This document shows positions 17,809-27,151 of a stretch of DNA of 64,000 nt, in pieces. The notes under the pieces are model-generated. The model did not search any database. It saw only the letters and a program-made list of their open reading frames with translations, and was not told the DNA's origin. The translations under genes and the position numbers were made by a program. Source of the stretch: Pseudomonas endophytica (GTDB lineage Bacteria; Pseudomonadota; Gammaproteobacteria; Pseudomonadales; Pseudomonadaceae). Position 1 is the stretch's first letter, and the number at the start of each line of letters is the position of its first letter. Location of the stretch: the NCBI RefSeq assembly GCF_001411475.1, contig NZ_LLWH01000165.1:62001-126000 (forward strand), given 5' to 3'.

Positions 17809-20739
17809 TTAACGCCGATGAGGATCGCGAACGCCAAGCACACGGTAATTGCGTCCACCGGTGTGTTCAAGCATCAGCCGGTAAGCGCCTCGCCGGGTTG
17901 TGCCAGGGTAACCATGCAAGTCGGCAGACCAAAGGCCATCACTGTGTTTGTGCCAGTGCACAGCTCCATAGCGACCTTCCTGCACATGACCAATAGTGAT
18001 TCCAATACTTGTGCCTTCAGGCCGTTGCATTAAATGCTCAATGGCTGATTCGTCAATATTGAATTGGGTCGCAGGCGCAGCAGGTATATCAACAGCTTGA
18101 GCAGCCATTTCATCGGCCGGCCCTTGCTGTCCTCTTCTACCCACTTTCCGTTTTGCAAGAGACGTCGCTGCTTGGGTTTCAAATTGGCTGGCACTGCTCT
18201 GAGTCGATGAAGTGCCAGCTTGTGCGGAGGCTGTGGTAATAGTGCGAGTTGGACCACGAAGCAGGACACTGCTGAATCCCAACCGTCTCAACTCCCTATG
18301 CGTAGGCAAACGACGGTTATCACCACTTTGCTGCCGTGAGATCGCGCTCGCTGAGCCAATATGTCCATAGATCTCTCCCGTACTAGGATTATCACTCGTC
18401 ATTAACAGGCCATCGTTTGCGTGTTGCTGAAGACGGCTGTAAACGAAATTAACCAGCGAGTTTGTCTCTTCTCTACTCAGCCCGCTTTTCTGTGCCAGCC
18501 CTATCGTTTGTTCTGCGATCAATGCTGCGTACTCAAGCTGATCGTCATCTACGGGTGGCCATCCTCCTTGTTGATACCTTTGGTAATTGACCCACAAAGT
18601 TCTTGCTGCACCCAACGAAGCGCCAGCGACAGCCCCTGCCTCAGGCTGGCCAAATGCCCAGCCTGCAGACGCACCTAAAAGAGCCGTTACACCAACGAAC
18701 AATATCAATGCGCTAATACTGACCGCTATGTTTAACGCTAACGAAAGCCCCAAGGTATCAGTGTGCGCGACAGGGTTATTAGCGACCATCGCATACAGGT
18801 TAAGGGCATCAACATCACCCGCCGGATCTGGACTGACCCAGCGCATCAGCCAAGGCGCGTAATACCGATAGCCGTAATAGTAGAGCCCGGTTGCATCTCG
18901 CTCCTTGCCGGAATAACGCACCGCCTTGAACTTAGCCTCGACTTGGCTTTTGGCAGCCCACCACGCCGTGCCGCCAAACGGGTAATACCCATCCTGACTC
19001 AGTAACGCAGCCTGCTCATCGAGTTCAAGGGTGCTGCTGGCTGTGGCGTCGATGAGGCTAAAGCGCAGCTGTTCGTCATCCATTCCAGCAGGACGCTTGT
19101 GTTCCCAAATCAACGCCCTAACACGGGTATGACCGGCTTCGATGGTGAGCACATTCAACCACTCGCCCGTGGCGAAATTACGGTGCAATTCCAGCCCAGT
19201 TAGATACCGCACTTCTTCTACCTGTTGCCGGTTTTTAGCCAAGCTCAAGCGTCGCTTAAGTACTCTCAGCCCGGAACCGTCATAACCATAAATTTCATCA
19301 TCGTTAGTGCCGTCTTCACGCGCCACTTGGGTAACCCGAGACAGTTGGTTGCGCACATTCCAGCTCATGGCCTGGCCACGCGTGAGTGCCCGCAAATTGC
19401 CCTGTTGATCAAAGCTTTGGCGAGGGTTTAAGGGTGTATCGACAGCGCCAAGCATGCTGTGGTTACTGCGTGCAGCAATCGTCATACGCTGGGTGAAACC
19501 TTGCCCGCTAGACGGAACATGCTGCATCTGCACCAGATTGCAGCCCTCGTCGTATTGATAATGGCGGGTGTAATTGCGCATCAGAGAGCCATCGGTTGAG
19601 CCGAACAACACCAGCGCCGGTAACGCTGAGCCATAGGTGTGTTGAGCACTTTCTCGCCCGGTTGCTTTGATCAATTGATACAGCGTGTCGTACTGAAAGG
19701 TAGAGGTCGGGTCGATTTGAGTGTTGTTGGCCCATGTGGTCGGCTGCGCGGCGTCGTTAATACTCAGCACATTGCCGACGCGGTCATAGCGATAAGTGAG
19801 GTCTTGCAAAACAAACTTTTTGCTGCCGGCGCTGTGTGCCTTCAGCCTCATCAAGCGCCCATCTTGCGGCGCGTAGGTGGCTAGGGTCAGCACATTGTTC
19901 CCAGCTCGCTCTGCCTCGACCTGCCCTTGCGCGTTGTAGATGCGCTGGTCGAGTAAAACTTTGCGGGTTCCGCTTTTAAACGCCAGCACAGTTTGCATCA
20001 GTTCCCCAGCTGGCCCGTATTGCGATAGTTGGCGATTACCCTTGGCATCTGTTTGTTCCAGCAGACCGCCCAGCGCATCGTAGTGCCAAGCGCTCGTATA
20101 ACGCTCACGCTCAAGTTGTTGCTCTCGCAAGTGGAGCGGCTCAGGCCAGTCGGCAATCGAGTCAGGCTTGAGAAAAGAACGAATTTGCTGGGCCATGGCA
20201 CCTGACAATGCGTATTGCTCCAATAGCACGGTGCCTGCTGGATCATCGTGGCGAATCAGTCGACCACACTGATTGCGCGCTGCATGCTGAGCATCCACTG
20301 CCGCGTAAGTCAGACGCTCGACACAATGTTCATACGCTTGATCGGCCGCCTGTTCAAAAACGGCTTCCGGTCGCAGAAAAGCATCAAAGAGATAACGTCG
20401 CCGCGAGCCACGAGCATCCCAGACGCATAACAACTGGCCCGCATTGCCGCTTAATGAGATTCGCCAGCCGGCATCTATGCTTTTTGTAATTAAAACCCGG
20501 CCAGTCAGGCTATGACGCAGGCTCTGATTGGCCTGCACAGTGGTATCTAGGTTATGCAAGCGTTGCAAACGCGCGTCCCATTGATGTTGGAGTTGACCGG
20601 TGATGCCAAACGTTTGCCTCTGTATTCGCGATTGTGACTCATCCTGCGGATGGGCTCGGTGATAGGCCACCGTACGCAGGGCTAACCCTCTCGGGTCAAC
20701 GGCCGTCAATGAAGGGGTGTGCTGATGTAATGAAGACAT
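17809..20739 (-). CDS. tccC: ABC toxin C component (TccC-like RHS protein with variable toxin tail)
   Basis: A 976-residue RHS protein. Residues 1-665 are the conserved shell: YD-type repeats (for example RYDRVGNVLSI near 317) and the RHS core end GLYYYGYRYYAPWLMRWVSPD plus NLYAMVANNPVAHTDTLGL. That core includes the aspartate-rich DPAGDVD at 638-644, which in TccC proteins belongs to the self-cleaving site. Residues 666-976 are the hypervariable effector part. It has a hydrophobic Ala/Gly segment (666-712), a helical stretch, a Ser/Thr/Gln-rich linker with a basic patch KRKVGRRG (863-870), and a compact end domain (about 890-976) containing GAVHWHKHSDGLW and NYRVLGVRDPH. I do not recognise that end domain. 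The gene runs opposite to tcaABC, so it can be expressed separately. Confidence 0.9.
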   Translation of the reverse strand: MSSLHQHTPSLTAVDPRGLALRTVAYHRAHPQDESQSRIQRQTFGITGQLQHQWDARLQRLHNLDTTVQANQSLRHSLTGRVLITKSIDAGWRISLSGNAGQLLCVWDARGSRRRYLFDAFLRPEAVFEQAADQAYEHCVERLTYAAVDAQHAARNQCGRLIRHDDPAGTVLLEQYALSGAMAQQIRSFLKPDSIADWPEPLHLREQQLERERYTSAWHYDALGGLLEQTDAKGNRQLSQYGPAGELMQTVLAFKSGTRKVLLDQRIYNAQGQVEAERAGNNVLTLATYAPQDGRLMRLKAHSAGSKKFVLQDLTYRYDRVGNVLSINDAAQPTTWANNTQIDPTSTFQYDTLYQLIKATGRESAQHTYGSALPALVLFGSTDGSLMRNYTRHYQYDEGCNLVQMQHVPSSGQGFTQRMTIAARSNHSMLGAVDTPLNPRQSFDQQGNLRALTRGQAMSWNVRNQLSRVTQVAREDGTNDDEIYGYDGSGLRVLKRRLSLAKNRQQVEEVRYLTGLELHRNFATGEWLNVLTIEAGHTRVRALIWEHKRPAGMDDEQLRFSLIDATASSTLELDEQAALLSQDGYYPFGGTAWWAAKSQVEAKFKAVRYSGKERDATGLYYYGYRYYAPWLMRWVSPDPAGDVDALNLYAMVANNPVAHTDTLGLSLALNIAVSISALILFVGVTALLGASAGWAFGQPEAGAVAGASLGAARTLWVNYQRYQQGGWPPVDDDQLEYAALIAEQTIGLAQKSGLSREETNSLVNFVYSRLQQHANDGLLMTSDNPSTGEIYGHIGSASAISRQQSGDNRRLPTHRELRRLGFSSVLLRGPTRTITTASAQAGTSSTQSSASQFETQAATSLAKRKVGRRGQQGPADEMAAQAVDIPAAPATQFNIDESAIEHLMQRPEGTSIGITIGHVQEGRYGAVHWHKHSDGLWSADLHGYPGTTRRGAYRLMLEHTGGRNYRVLGVRDPHRR

Positions 20740-21110
20740 GAAGTGCGACCTGTTTTACACAATGATTCAAAAAGCCTAGTGATCAGGTCATGTGCAGCGG
20801 TGGTCTAGCGCGATGTTTTTTGTGTCGAAACAAGTACAGCATTTAGACCTACAAGCCGGATGTGCTGATGCTTATCCGTTATGCACTGCGTGCTCACATT
20901 ACGCAGTGATCTTTACCTTGGAAGATCCGATCTTCACCGGTTGTAAACACAAATTTAATTGATAGCTTGCTAATAAAAGCCGCAGACTAGAGGGCTCGGC
21001 TGGTCTTTGTATCATTCTGAATGATATTAACCTTCGCTGGGTTCGATTCGTGCCTAAGCGCGCGCGACAGCATTATCCCGCCCATCTCAATAGATTGGCG
21101 GACTCCCCCC
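20740..21110. promoter_or_regulatory. Shared divergent control region of tccC and mexE
   Basis: A 371-base gene-free interval that must hold the promoters of both tccC (leftward) and mexEF-oprN (rightward). Three clean inverted repeats are visible: CACTGCGT/ACGCAGTG with a 9-base spacer (20884-20908), GAAGATC-C-GATCTTC (20921-20935), and the 17-base palindrome listed separately. No coding frame in it looks real, and promoter boxes could not be assigned with confidence. Confidence 0.6.
21010..21026. promoter_or_regulatory. 17-base operator-like palindrome upstream of mexE
   Basis: TATCATTC and GAATGATA flank a single T, a perfect 8+1+8 palindrome. It ends 84 bases before the mexE start codon. 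The geometry suits a dimeric repressor or activator. It does not obviously match the LysR-type nod-box arrangement used by MexT, and the regulator is unknown. Confidence 0.45.
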
Positions 21111-22355
21111 ATGGAACAGTCACTGAAACATTTGCGTTTTCCACTCGCGGCTTTGGCTATCGTAGTGATGAGCGCATGCGGCAAAACTCCACAAGCGACT
21201 GCTCCAGCGCCTGCTGCAAAAGTCAGTGTGGCTAAAGTCCTTGAACAACCCGTTAATGAATGGGACGAGTTCACCGGTCGCCTTGAGGCACCGGAAACCG
21301 TTGAAATTCGACCTCGCGTGTCGGGCCAGATTGATCAAGTCGCCTTCACTGAGGGCGCCTTGGTCAAGAAGGGCGACGTGTTGTTCCAAATCGACCCGCG
21401 CCCTTTCCAAGCGGCCGTGCGTCAGCTTGAAGCTGAACTCCAGCAAGCCCGTGCTAATGCGACCCGCAGCGAAAACGAAGCGCAACGGGGTGAGCGTCTG
21501 CGCCAAAGCAATGCGATCTCTGCCGAACTGGCTGAGTCTCGCTCCACCGCTTCCCAAGCTGCCCGCGCTGCTGTGGCCGCGATCCAGGCCCAACTGGATC
21601 TGGCAAAACTCAATCTGAGCTTTACCCGCGTGACATCACCTATCAGTGGGCGTGTTAGCCGCGCCGAAATCACCGCGGGTAACATCGTCACTGCCGATGT
21701 CACGCCGCTGACCAGCGTGGTGTCGACCGACAAGGTCTACGCCTACTTCGACGCTGACGAACGTGTGTTTCTCAAGTACAGCCAACTGGCTCGTGATGGC
21801 AAACGTGGCCAGACCACCCCGGTGTATCTGGGGCTGTCTAACGAAGAAGGTAACCCGCATCTGGGTCAGATGAACTTCGTCGATAACCAAGTCAACCCCA
21901 AAACCGGCACCATTCGGGGTCGCGCAGTATTCGACAACCGTGATGGCAGCTTCACGCCGGGTCTGTACGCACGCTTGAAGCTGGTTGGCAGCGGCACCTA
22001 CGACGCCGTGCTGATCAATGATGAAGCCGTTGGCACCGACCTCGGCAAAAAATTCGTCTTGGTGATGGACGGCAATAACAACACCGCCTACCGCTCCATT
22101 GATCTAGGGCCAAAGATCGAGGGTCTGCGCATTGTCCGCAGCGGCCTGAATAAAGACGACACCATCATCGTTAAAGGCTTGCAACGTGTACTGCCTGGCT
22201 CGCCAGTGACCCCAGAAGTCATTCCGATGGCCAGCGAACAAACCCTCGCCGCACTGGCGCAACAAAGACACGCCCTAGAAGCCAGCAACCTGTCGCCTGC
22301 AACGCCCGCAACCCCTGCGGCGAAGCTGGCTAGCGTTACGACTCCTCGTGGTTAA
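21111..22355 (+). CDS. mexE: RND efflux periplasmic adaptor MexE
   Basis: A 414-residue membrane-fusion lipoprotein, the same length as P. aeruginosa MexE. It has a lipobox MSAC with the lipidated Cys23. The adaptor body contains the conserved NEWDEFTGRLEAPETVEIRP and SGQIDQVAFTEGALVKKGD barrel-lipoyl motifs, an alpha-hairpin (about 105-170), and KVYAYFDADERVFLKY in the beta-barrel. The start at 21111 is fixed by the MEQ... opening shared with MexE; upstream in-frame codons would spoil the signal peptide. It is first in a three-gene operon and bridges MexF to OprN for export of chloramphenicol, quinolones, trimethoprim and quinolone-signal precursors in the known system. Confidence 0.93.
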   Translation: MEQSLKHLRFPLAALAIVVMSACGKTPQATAPAPAAKVSVAKVLEQPVNEWDEFTGRLEAPETVEIRPRVSGQIDQVAFTEGALVKKGDVLFQIDPRPFQAAVRQLEAELQQARANATRSENEAQRGERLRQSNAISAELAESRSTASQAARAAVAAIQAQLDLAKLNLSFTRVTSPISGRVSRAEITAGNIVTADVTPLTSVVSTDKVYAYFDADERVFLKYSQLARDGKRGQTTPVYLGLSNEEGNPHLGQMNFVDNQVNPKTGTIRGRAVFDNRDGSFTPGLYARLKLVGSGTYDAVLINDEAVGTDLGKKFVLVMDGNNNTAYRSIDLGPKIEGLRIVRSGLNKDDTIIVKGLQRVLPGSPVTPEVIPMASEQTLAALAQQRHALEASNLSPATPATPAAKLASVTTPRG

Positions 22356-22370
22356 GGGACGACAACTTCG

Positions 22371-25300
22371 ATGAATTTTTCCCAGTTCTTCATTCAACGG
22401 CCGATTTTCGCGGCCGTACTTTCGTTATTGATTTTGATTGCGGGCAGCATTTCGCTGTTCCAATTGCCGATCAGTGAATACCCGGAAGTCGTACCGCCGA
22501 CAGTGGTCGTGCGTGCCAACTTCCCAGGTGCTAACCCGAAAGTGATTGGCGAAACGGTGGCGGCGCCACTGGAACAGGCCATCACCGGCGTGGAACACAT
22601 GCTGTACATGTCTTCGCAATCCACTGCCGACGGCAAGCTCACGCTGACCATCACCTTCGCCTTGGGCACTGATCTGGACAACGCGCAGGTGCAGGTGCAA
22701 AACCGTGTCACTCGTACCGAGCCCAAGTTGCCCGAGGAAGTGACACGCATCGGCATCACCGTGGACAAAGCCTCGCCCGACCTGACCATGGTCGTGCACT
22801 TGACCTCTCCTGATCAGCGTTACGACATGTTGTACTTGTCCAACTACGCGATTCTCAACATTAAAGATGAGCTGGCCCGTTTGGGCGGTGTAGGTGATGT
22901 ACAGCTGTTCGGCATGGGCGACTACTCGCTGCGCGTGTGGCTTGATCCAAACAAAACCGCGTCGCGTAATTTAACTGCCACTGATGTGGTCAATGCCATT
23001 CGCGAGCAAAACCGCCAAGTAGCGGCCGGTGCGCTGGGTGCGCCGCCTGCTCCCAATGCCACCAGTTTCCAACTGTCGGTCAATACTCAGGGCCGTCTAG
23101 TCACTGAGGAAGAGTTTGAGAACATCATCATTCGTGCTGGCGACGACGGTGAAATCACACGTTTAAAAGACATCGCCCGCATTGAGCTGGGGTCAAGCCA
23201 ATACGCCTTACGCTCCTTACTCAATAACCAACCGGCCGTCGCGATTCCGATTTTCCAGCGTCCAGGCTCGAACGCCATTGATATCTCGAACGAGGTTCGG
23301 GGCAAGATGGACGAGTTGAAGAAGAGTTTCCCGCAGGGCATGGACTACAGCATCGTGTATGACCCGACGATTTTCGTCCGCGGTTCTATCGAGGCGGTGA
23401 TTCACACGCTGTTTGAAGCCCTGATCCTTGTGGTGCTGGTGGTCATCCTGTTCCTGCAAACGTGGCGCGCTTCGATTATTCCGCTGGCAGCCGTACCGGT
23501 TTCGTTGATCGGTACGTTTGCCGTCATGCATATGTTTGGCTTCTCGCTGAACGCCCTGTCGCTGTTCGGGCTGGTATTGGCGATCGGGATCGTGGTCGAC
23601 GATGCGATTGTGGTGGTCGAAAACGTTGAGCGAAACATCGAGCTGGGCCTAGAGCCGGTCGAGGCAACCAAACGCGCCATGCGAGAGGTTACCGGGCCTA
23701 TCGTTGCAACGGCGCTGGTGCTGTGCGCGGTGTTTGTACCGGCTGCGTTTATTTCCGGGCTGACGGGGCAGTTTTATAAACAGTTCGCCTTAACCATTGC
23801 GATTTCGACGGTGATCTCGGCGTTCAACTCGCTGACCTTGTCACCTGCACTGGCCGCGGTATTGCTCAGAGCCCACGACGCACCCAAAGACCGCTTCTCG
23901 CGAGTGTTGGACAAGCTGTTCGGGGGTTGGCTGTTCCGTCCGTTCAACCGCTTCTTCGAGCGCGCCAGTCATGGCTATGTAGGCACTGTAGCGCGAGTGA
24001 TCCGTAGCAGTGGCATCGCGCTGCTGGTATACGCCGGTTTGATGGTGCTGACCTTCTTCGGCTTCTCACACACGCCGACGGGTTTCGTTCCGGGGCAAGA
24101 CAAGCAGTACTTGGTGGCTTTTGCTCAACTACCGGATGCCGCAAGCCTTGATCGCACCGAAGACGTGATCAAACGCATGTCTGACTTTGCTCTCAAGCAA
24201 CCGGGCGTGGCTAACTCTATTGCGTTCCCAGGGCTGTCAATCAACGGCTTCACCAACAGCCCCAACAGCGGCATTGTCTTCGTTGCACTCAAAGACTTTG
24301 ATCAACGTAAAGACCCAAGTCAGTCTGCTGCGGCCATTGCCGCCACTCTGAACGCGCAGTTTGCCGACATTCAAGAAGCCTACATCGCAATCTTCCCACC
24401 GCCGCCGGTACAAGGGCTGGGAACCATCGGCGGCTTCCGCCTACAAGTCGAGGACCGCGGTGGGCTGGGTTATGACGCCCTGTACAAAGAAGTTCAGAAC
24501 GTCATCGCTAAAAGCCATAACGTCCCTGAGTTGACCGGCCTGTTCACCAGTTACACCGTGAACGTGCCGCAGGTCGACGCGGCAATCGACCGTGATAAAG
24601 CCAAGACTCACGGTGTGGCCGTCAGTGACATCTTCGACACCTTGCAGGTATACCTCGGTTCGCTGTATGCCAACGACTTTAACCGCTTCGGTCGCACCTA
24701 TCAGGTCAACGTTGAGGCCGAACAGCAGTTCCGCCTAGAGCCGTATCAGATCGGCCAATTGAAAGTGCGCAACAACAAAGGCGAGATGATCCCGCTGGCT
24801 ACCTTTATCAAGGTCAGCAATACCTCGGGGCCAGACCGTGTGATGCACTACAACGGCTTTATTACCGCTGAAATCAACGGTGCGGCAGCTCCAGGCTATA
24901 GCTCCGGACAAGCCGAGCAAGCCATCGAAAAACTGCTCAAAGAGGAGCTACCGAACGGCATGACCTACGAATGGACCGATCTGACCTACCAACAGATTCT
25001 GTCCGGTAACACCGCGCTGTTCGTCTTTCCGCTCTGCGTATTACTAGCCTTCCTAGTATTGGCCGCGCAATACGAAAGCTGGAGCCTGCCATTAGCCGTG
25101 ATTCTGATCGTACCGATGACCTTGCTGTCGGCGATCACCGGGGTCATTGCTACGGGGGGTGACAACAACATCTTCACCCAGATCGGTTTAATCGTTCTGG
25201 TAGGGCTGGCGTGTAAAAACGCGATTCTGATCGTTGAGTTCGCCAAGGACAAACAAGCTGAAGGGCTGAGCCCGTTGGCCGCGGTTCTGGAAGCCTGCCG

Positions 25301-25550
25301 TCTGCGTCTGCGGCCGATCTTGATGACCTCTATCGCCTTCATCATGGGTGTGGTGCCTTTGGTGCTGTCCAGTGGCGCCGGTGCAGAAATGCGTCACGCG
25401 ATGGGTGTTGCGGTGTTCTCCGGGATGCTCGGGGTTACCTTCTTCGGTCTGCTGTTGACGCCTGTGTTTTATGTGCTGATCCGCAACTATGTTGAGCGCA
25501 GCGAAGCGCGCAAGGCGGCCAAGCACCTTAACTTGGAGTCGCAGCAATGA
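22371..25550 (+). CDS. mexF: RND efflux inner-membrane pump MexF
   Basis: A 1059-residue proton-driven HAE1-type transporter, close to the roughly 1060 residues of P. aeruginosa MexF. It opens with MNFSQFFIQRPIFAAVLSLL, the standard first helix. The usual twelve-helix layout with two large periplasmic loops is seen. Typical landmarks are VQVQNRVTRTEPKLPEEV, the relay-helix region GLVLAIGIVVDDAIVVVENV with adjacent aspartates, and GLACKNAILIVEFAKD in the second half. It starts 15 bases after mexE, and its stop overlaps the oprN start. No frameshift or missing motif is seen, so the pump looks functional. Confidence 0.95.
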   Translation: MNFSQFFIQRPIFAAVLSLLILIAGSISLFQLPISEYPEVVPPTVVVRANFPGANPKVIGETVAAPLEQAITGVEHMLYMSSQSTADGKLTLTITFALGTDLDNAQVQVQNRVTRTEPKLPEEVTRIGITVDKASPDLTMVVHLTSPDQRYDMLYLSNYAILNIKDELARLGGVGDVQLFGMGDYSLRVWLDPNKTASRNLTATDVVNAIREQNRQVAAGALGAPPAPNATSFQLSVNTQGRLVTEEEFENIIIRAGDDGEITRLKDIARIELGSSQYALRSLLNNQPAVAIPIFQRPGSNAIDISNEVRGKMDELKKSFPQGMDYSIVYDPTIFVRGSIEAVIHTLFEALILVVLVVILFLQTWRASIIPLAAVPVSLIGTFAVMHMFGFSLNALSLFGLVLAIGIVVDDAIVVVENVERNIELGLEPVEATKRAMREVTGPIVATALVLCAVFVPAAFISGLTGQFYKQFALTIAISTVISAFNSLTLSPALAAVLLRAHDAPKDRFSRVLDKLFGGWLFRPFNRFFERASHGYVGTVARVIRSSGIALLVYAGLMVLTFFGFSHTPTGFVPGQDKQYLVAFAQLPDAASLDRTEDVIKRMSDFALKQPGVANSIAFPGLSINGFTNSPNSGIVFVALKDFDQRKDPSQSAAAIAATLNAQFADIQEAYIAIFPPPPVQGLGTIGGFRLQVEDRGGLGYDALYKEVQNVIAKSHNVPELTGLFTSYTVNVPQVDAAIDRDKAKTHGVAVSDIFDTLQVYLGSLYANDFNRFGRTYQVNVEAEQQFRLEPYQIGQLKVRNNKGEMIPLATFIKVSNTSGPDRVMHYNGFITAEINGAAAPGYSSGQAEQAIEKLLKEELPNGMTYEWTDLTYQQILSGNTALFVFPLCVLLAFLVLAAQYESWSLPLAVILIVPMTLLSAITGVIATGGDNNIFTQIGLIVLVGLACKNAILIVEFAKDKQAEGLSPLAAVLEACRLRLRPILMTSIAFIMGVVPLVLSSGAGAEMRHAMGVAVFSGMLGVTFFGLLLTPVFYVLIRNYVERSEARKAAKHLNLESQQ

Positions 25551-26956
25551 GCCTGAAACTTTTCTTACCCAGCATGTTGGTGCTGGCGCTGAGTGCCTGC
25601 GCCGTTGGCCCGGACTATAAAACACCGAGCAACGCACCCGCGCTGATCAGCGCTGAGAACCTAAAAGGCTTTGATCGGGCTCATTTTGAAGGGATCTGGT
25701 GGCAGCAGTTTGACGATCCAACCTTGAACAAACTGGTGACTCAATCGCTGGCCGGTAACCGCGAGTTGCGCGTGGCCTTCGCTCGCCTTCGGGCAGCACG
25801 AGCGATTCGCGATGACGTCAACACGAAAACCATGCCGACTATCACCAGCCGTGCCAGCAGCGACCTAGGCAAGGGCCAAATTCCGGGAACCACCGAGAAG
25901 CGCGTCAACAGTGAGCGTTACGATCTAGGGTTGGACATGGCTTGGGAGGTCGACCTGTTTGGCCGTATCCAGCGCGAACTGGAAGCCAGCGATGCTGACG
26001 AGCAAGCCGCGGCGGCGGATCTGTATCAGTTGCAAGTCACAATGATTGCCGAACTGGTAGACGCTTATGGCGAGCTGCGCGGCGCGCAATTGCGTGAACG
26101 GATCGCCTTGGAAAACCTGAAGAACCAGCAGGAATCAAAAGGTATTACGGTCAGCCTGCGTGATGCAGGCGTTGGCGACCAACTCGACGTGGTGCGGGCC
26201 GACGCTCGCTTGGCAGCTGTTGAGGCCAGCGTGCCACAGCTGCAGGCCGAGCAAGTGCGTGAGCGCAATCGCATCGCCACCTTGTTGGGCGAACGACCTG
26301 AAAGTCTAAGCGTCGATTTGAGCCCCGCTCAGTTACCCGCGATTGCTAAGGCGCTGAACATCGGTAACCCCGGCGACTTGCTGCAACGACGCCCAGACAT
26401 AGCGAGCGCCGAACGTAAATTGGCGGCGGCCACGGCCCGTATCGGTGTAGCCAAGGCCGATTTATTCCCGCGGGTCAGCCTCAGCGGTTTCTTGGGCTTT
26501 ACAGCCGGGCGAGGCTCACAAATTGGCTCGTCTGCCGCCAATGCGTGGGCTTTGGGTCCAAGTATTACGTGGCCAGCATTCAACTTGGGCAGCGTCCGAG
26601 CTCGTTTGCGCGGTGCAGATGCAGACGCAGATGGCGCACTAGCTAACTATGAGCAGCAAGTCTTGTTGGCGCTTGAAGAGTCTGAAAACGCCTTTAGTGA
26701 TTACAGCAAACGACAGCAGCGCTTGGTGTCATTGATTCGTCAAAGCGAAGCCAGCCGCACAGCGGCTGATCTGGCAGCGATTCGCTATCGCGAAGGCACG
26801 GTGGATTTTCTAGTGTTGCTCGACGCTCAGCGTGAACGTTTGGCGGCTGAAGACAGCCAAGCCCAAGCAGAAGTTGATCAGTTTCGTGGCGTAGTCGCGA
26901 TCTACAAAGCTTTAGGCGGAGGCTGGCAGGCCGAGCCACTCGCGAGTACGCATTGA
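25547..26956 (+). CDS. oprN: RND efflux outer-membrane channel OprN
   Basis: A 469-residue NodT-family outer-membrane lipoprotein. It has a lipobox LSAC (Cys18) followed by AVGPDYKTP, the standard OprM/OprN opening, then two TolC-like repeats with helical hairpins. Family marks include ISLRDAGVGDQLDVV-like and LLQRRPDIASAERKLAAATA segments. Length agrees with P. aeruginosa OprN. Translation is coupled to mexF by a 4-base ATGA overlap, and a strong terminator follows. No mexT or mexS lies beside the operon, so control is from elsewhere or from the shared region upstream of mexE. Confidence 0.92.
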   Translation: MSLKLFLPSMLVLALSACAVGPDYKTPSNAPALISAENLKGFDRAHFEGIWWQQFDDPTLNKLVTQSLAGNRELRVAFARLRAARAIRDDVNTKTMPTITSRASSDLGKGQIPGTTEKRVNSERYDLGLDMAWEVDLFGRIQRELEASDADEQAAAADLYQLQVTMIAELVDAYGELRGAQLRERIALENLKNQQESKGITVSLRDAGVGDQLDVVRADARLAAVEASVPQLQAEQVRERNRIATLLGERPESLSVDLSPAQLPAIAKALNIGNPGDLLQRRPDIASAERKLAAATARIGVAKADLFPRVSLSGFLGFTAGRGSQIGSSAANAWALGPSITWPAFNLGSVRARLRGADADADGALANYEQQVLLALEESENAFSDYSKRQQRLVSLIRQSEASRTAADLAAIRYREGTVDFLVLLDAQRERLAAEDSQAQAEVDQFRGVVAIYKALGGGWQAEPLASTH

Positions 26957-26999
26957 TCTAAAGAGCTCCTTTGGTTGGCCGCATCCAACCAATTTTTAG

Positions 27000-27030
27000 C
27001 CCCGCGCTTATTTGGCGCGGGGTTTTTTTT
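27000..27030 (+). terminator. Rho-independent terminator of mexEF-oprN
   Basis: CCCCGCGC, a 7-base loop, GCGCGGGG, then eight T. This is a textbook intrinsic terminator 44 bases after the oprN stop. Confidence 0.93.
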
Positions 27031-27151
27031 GCTCCGCAAACGCTAAGACGACAGCTAGGTATTTTGCGTGGGTTTTTAGATCTCGGTTTGACTCAGACCG
27101 TCTACTGTCCCAATCTTGCACTTCATACGCCCGACTGTTACTGGATTTTGC

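Noticed and set aside
25188..25637. 149-codon open frame opposite mexF and oprN
   Set aside because: His/Gln/Arg-rich translation typical of antisense frames; no ribosome site.
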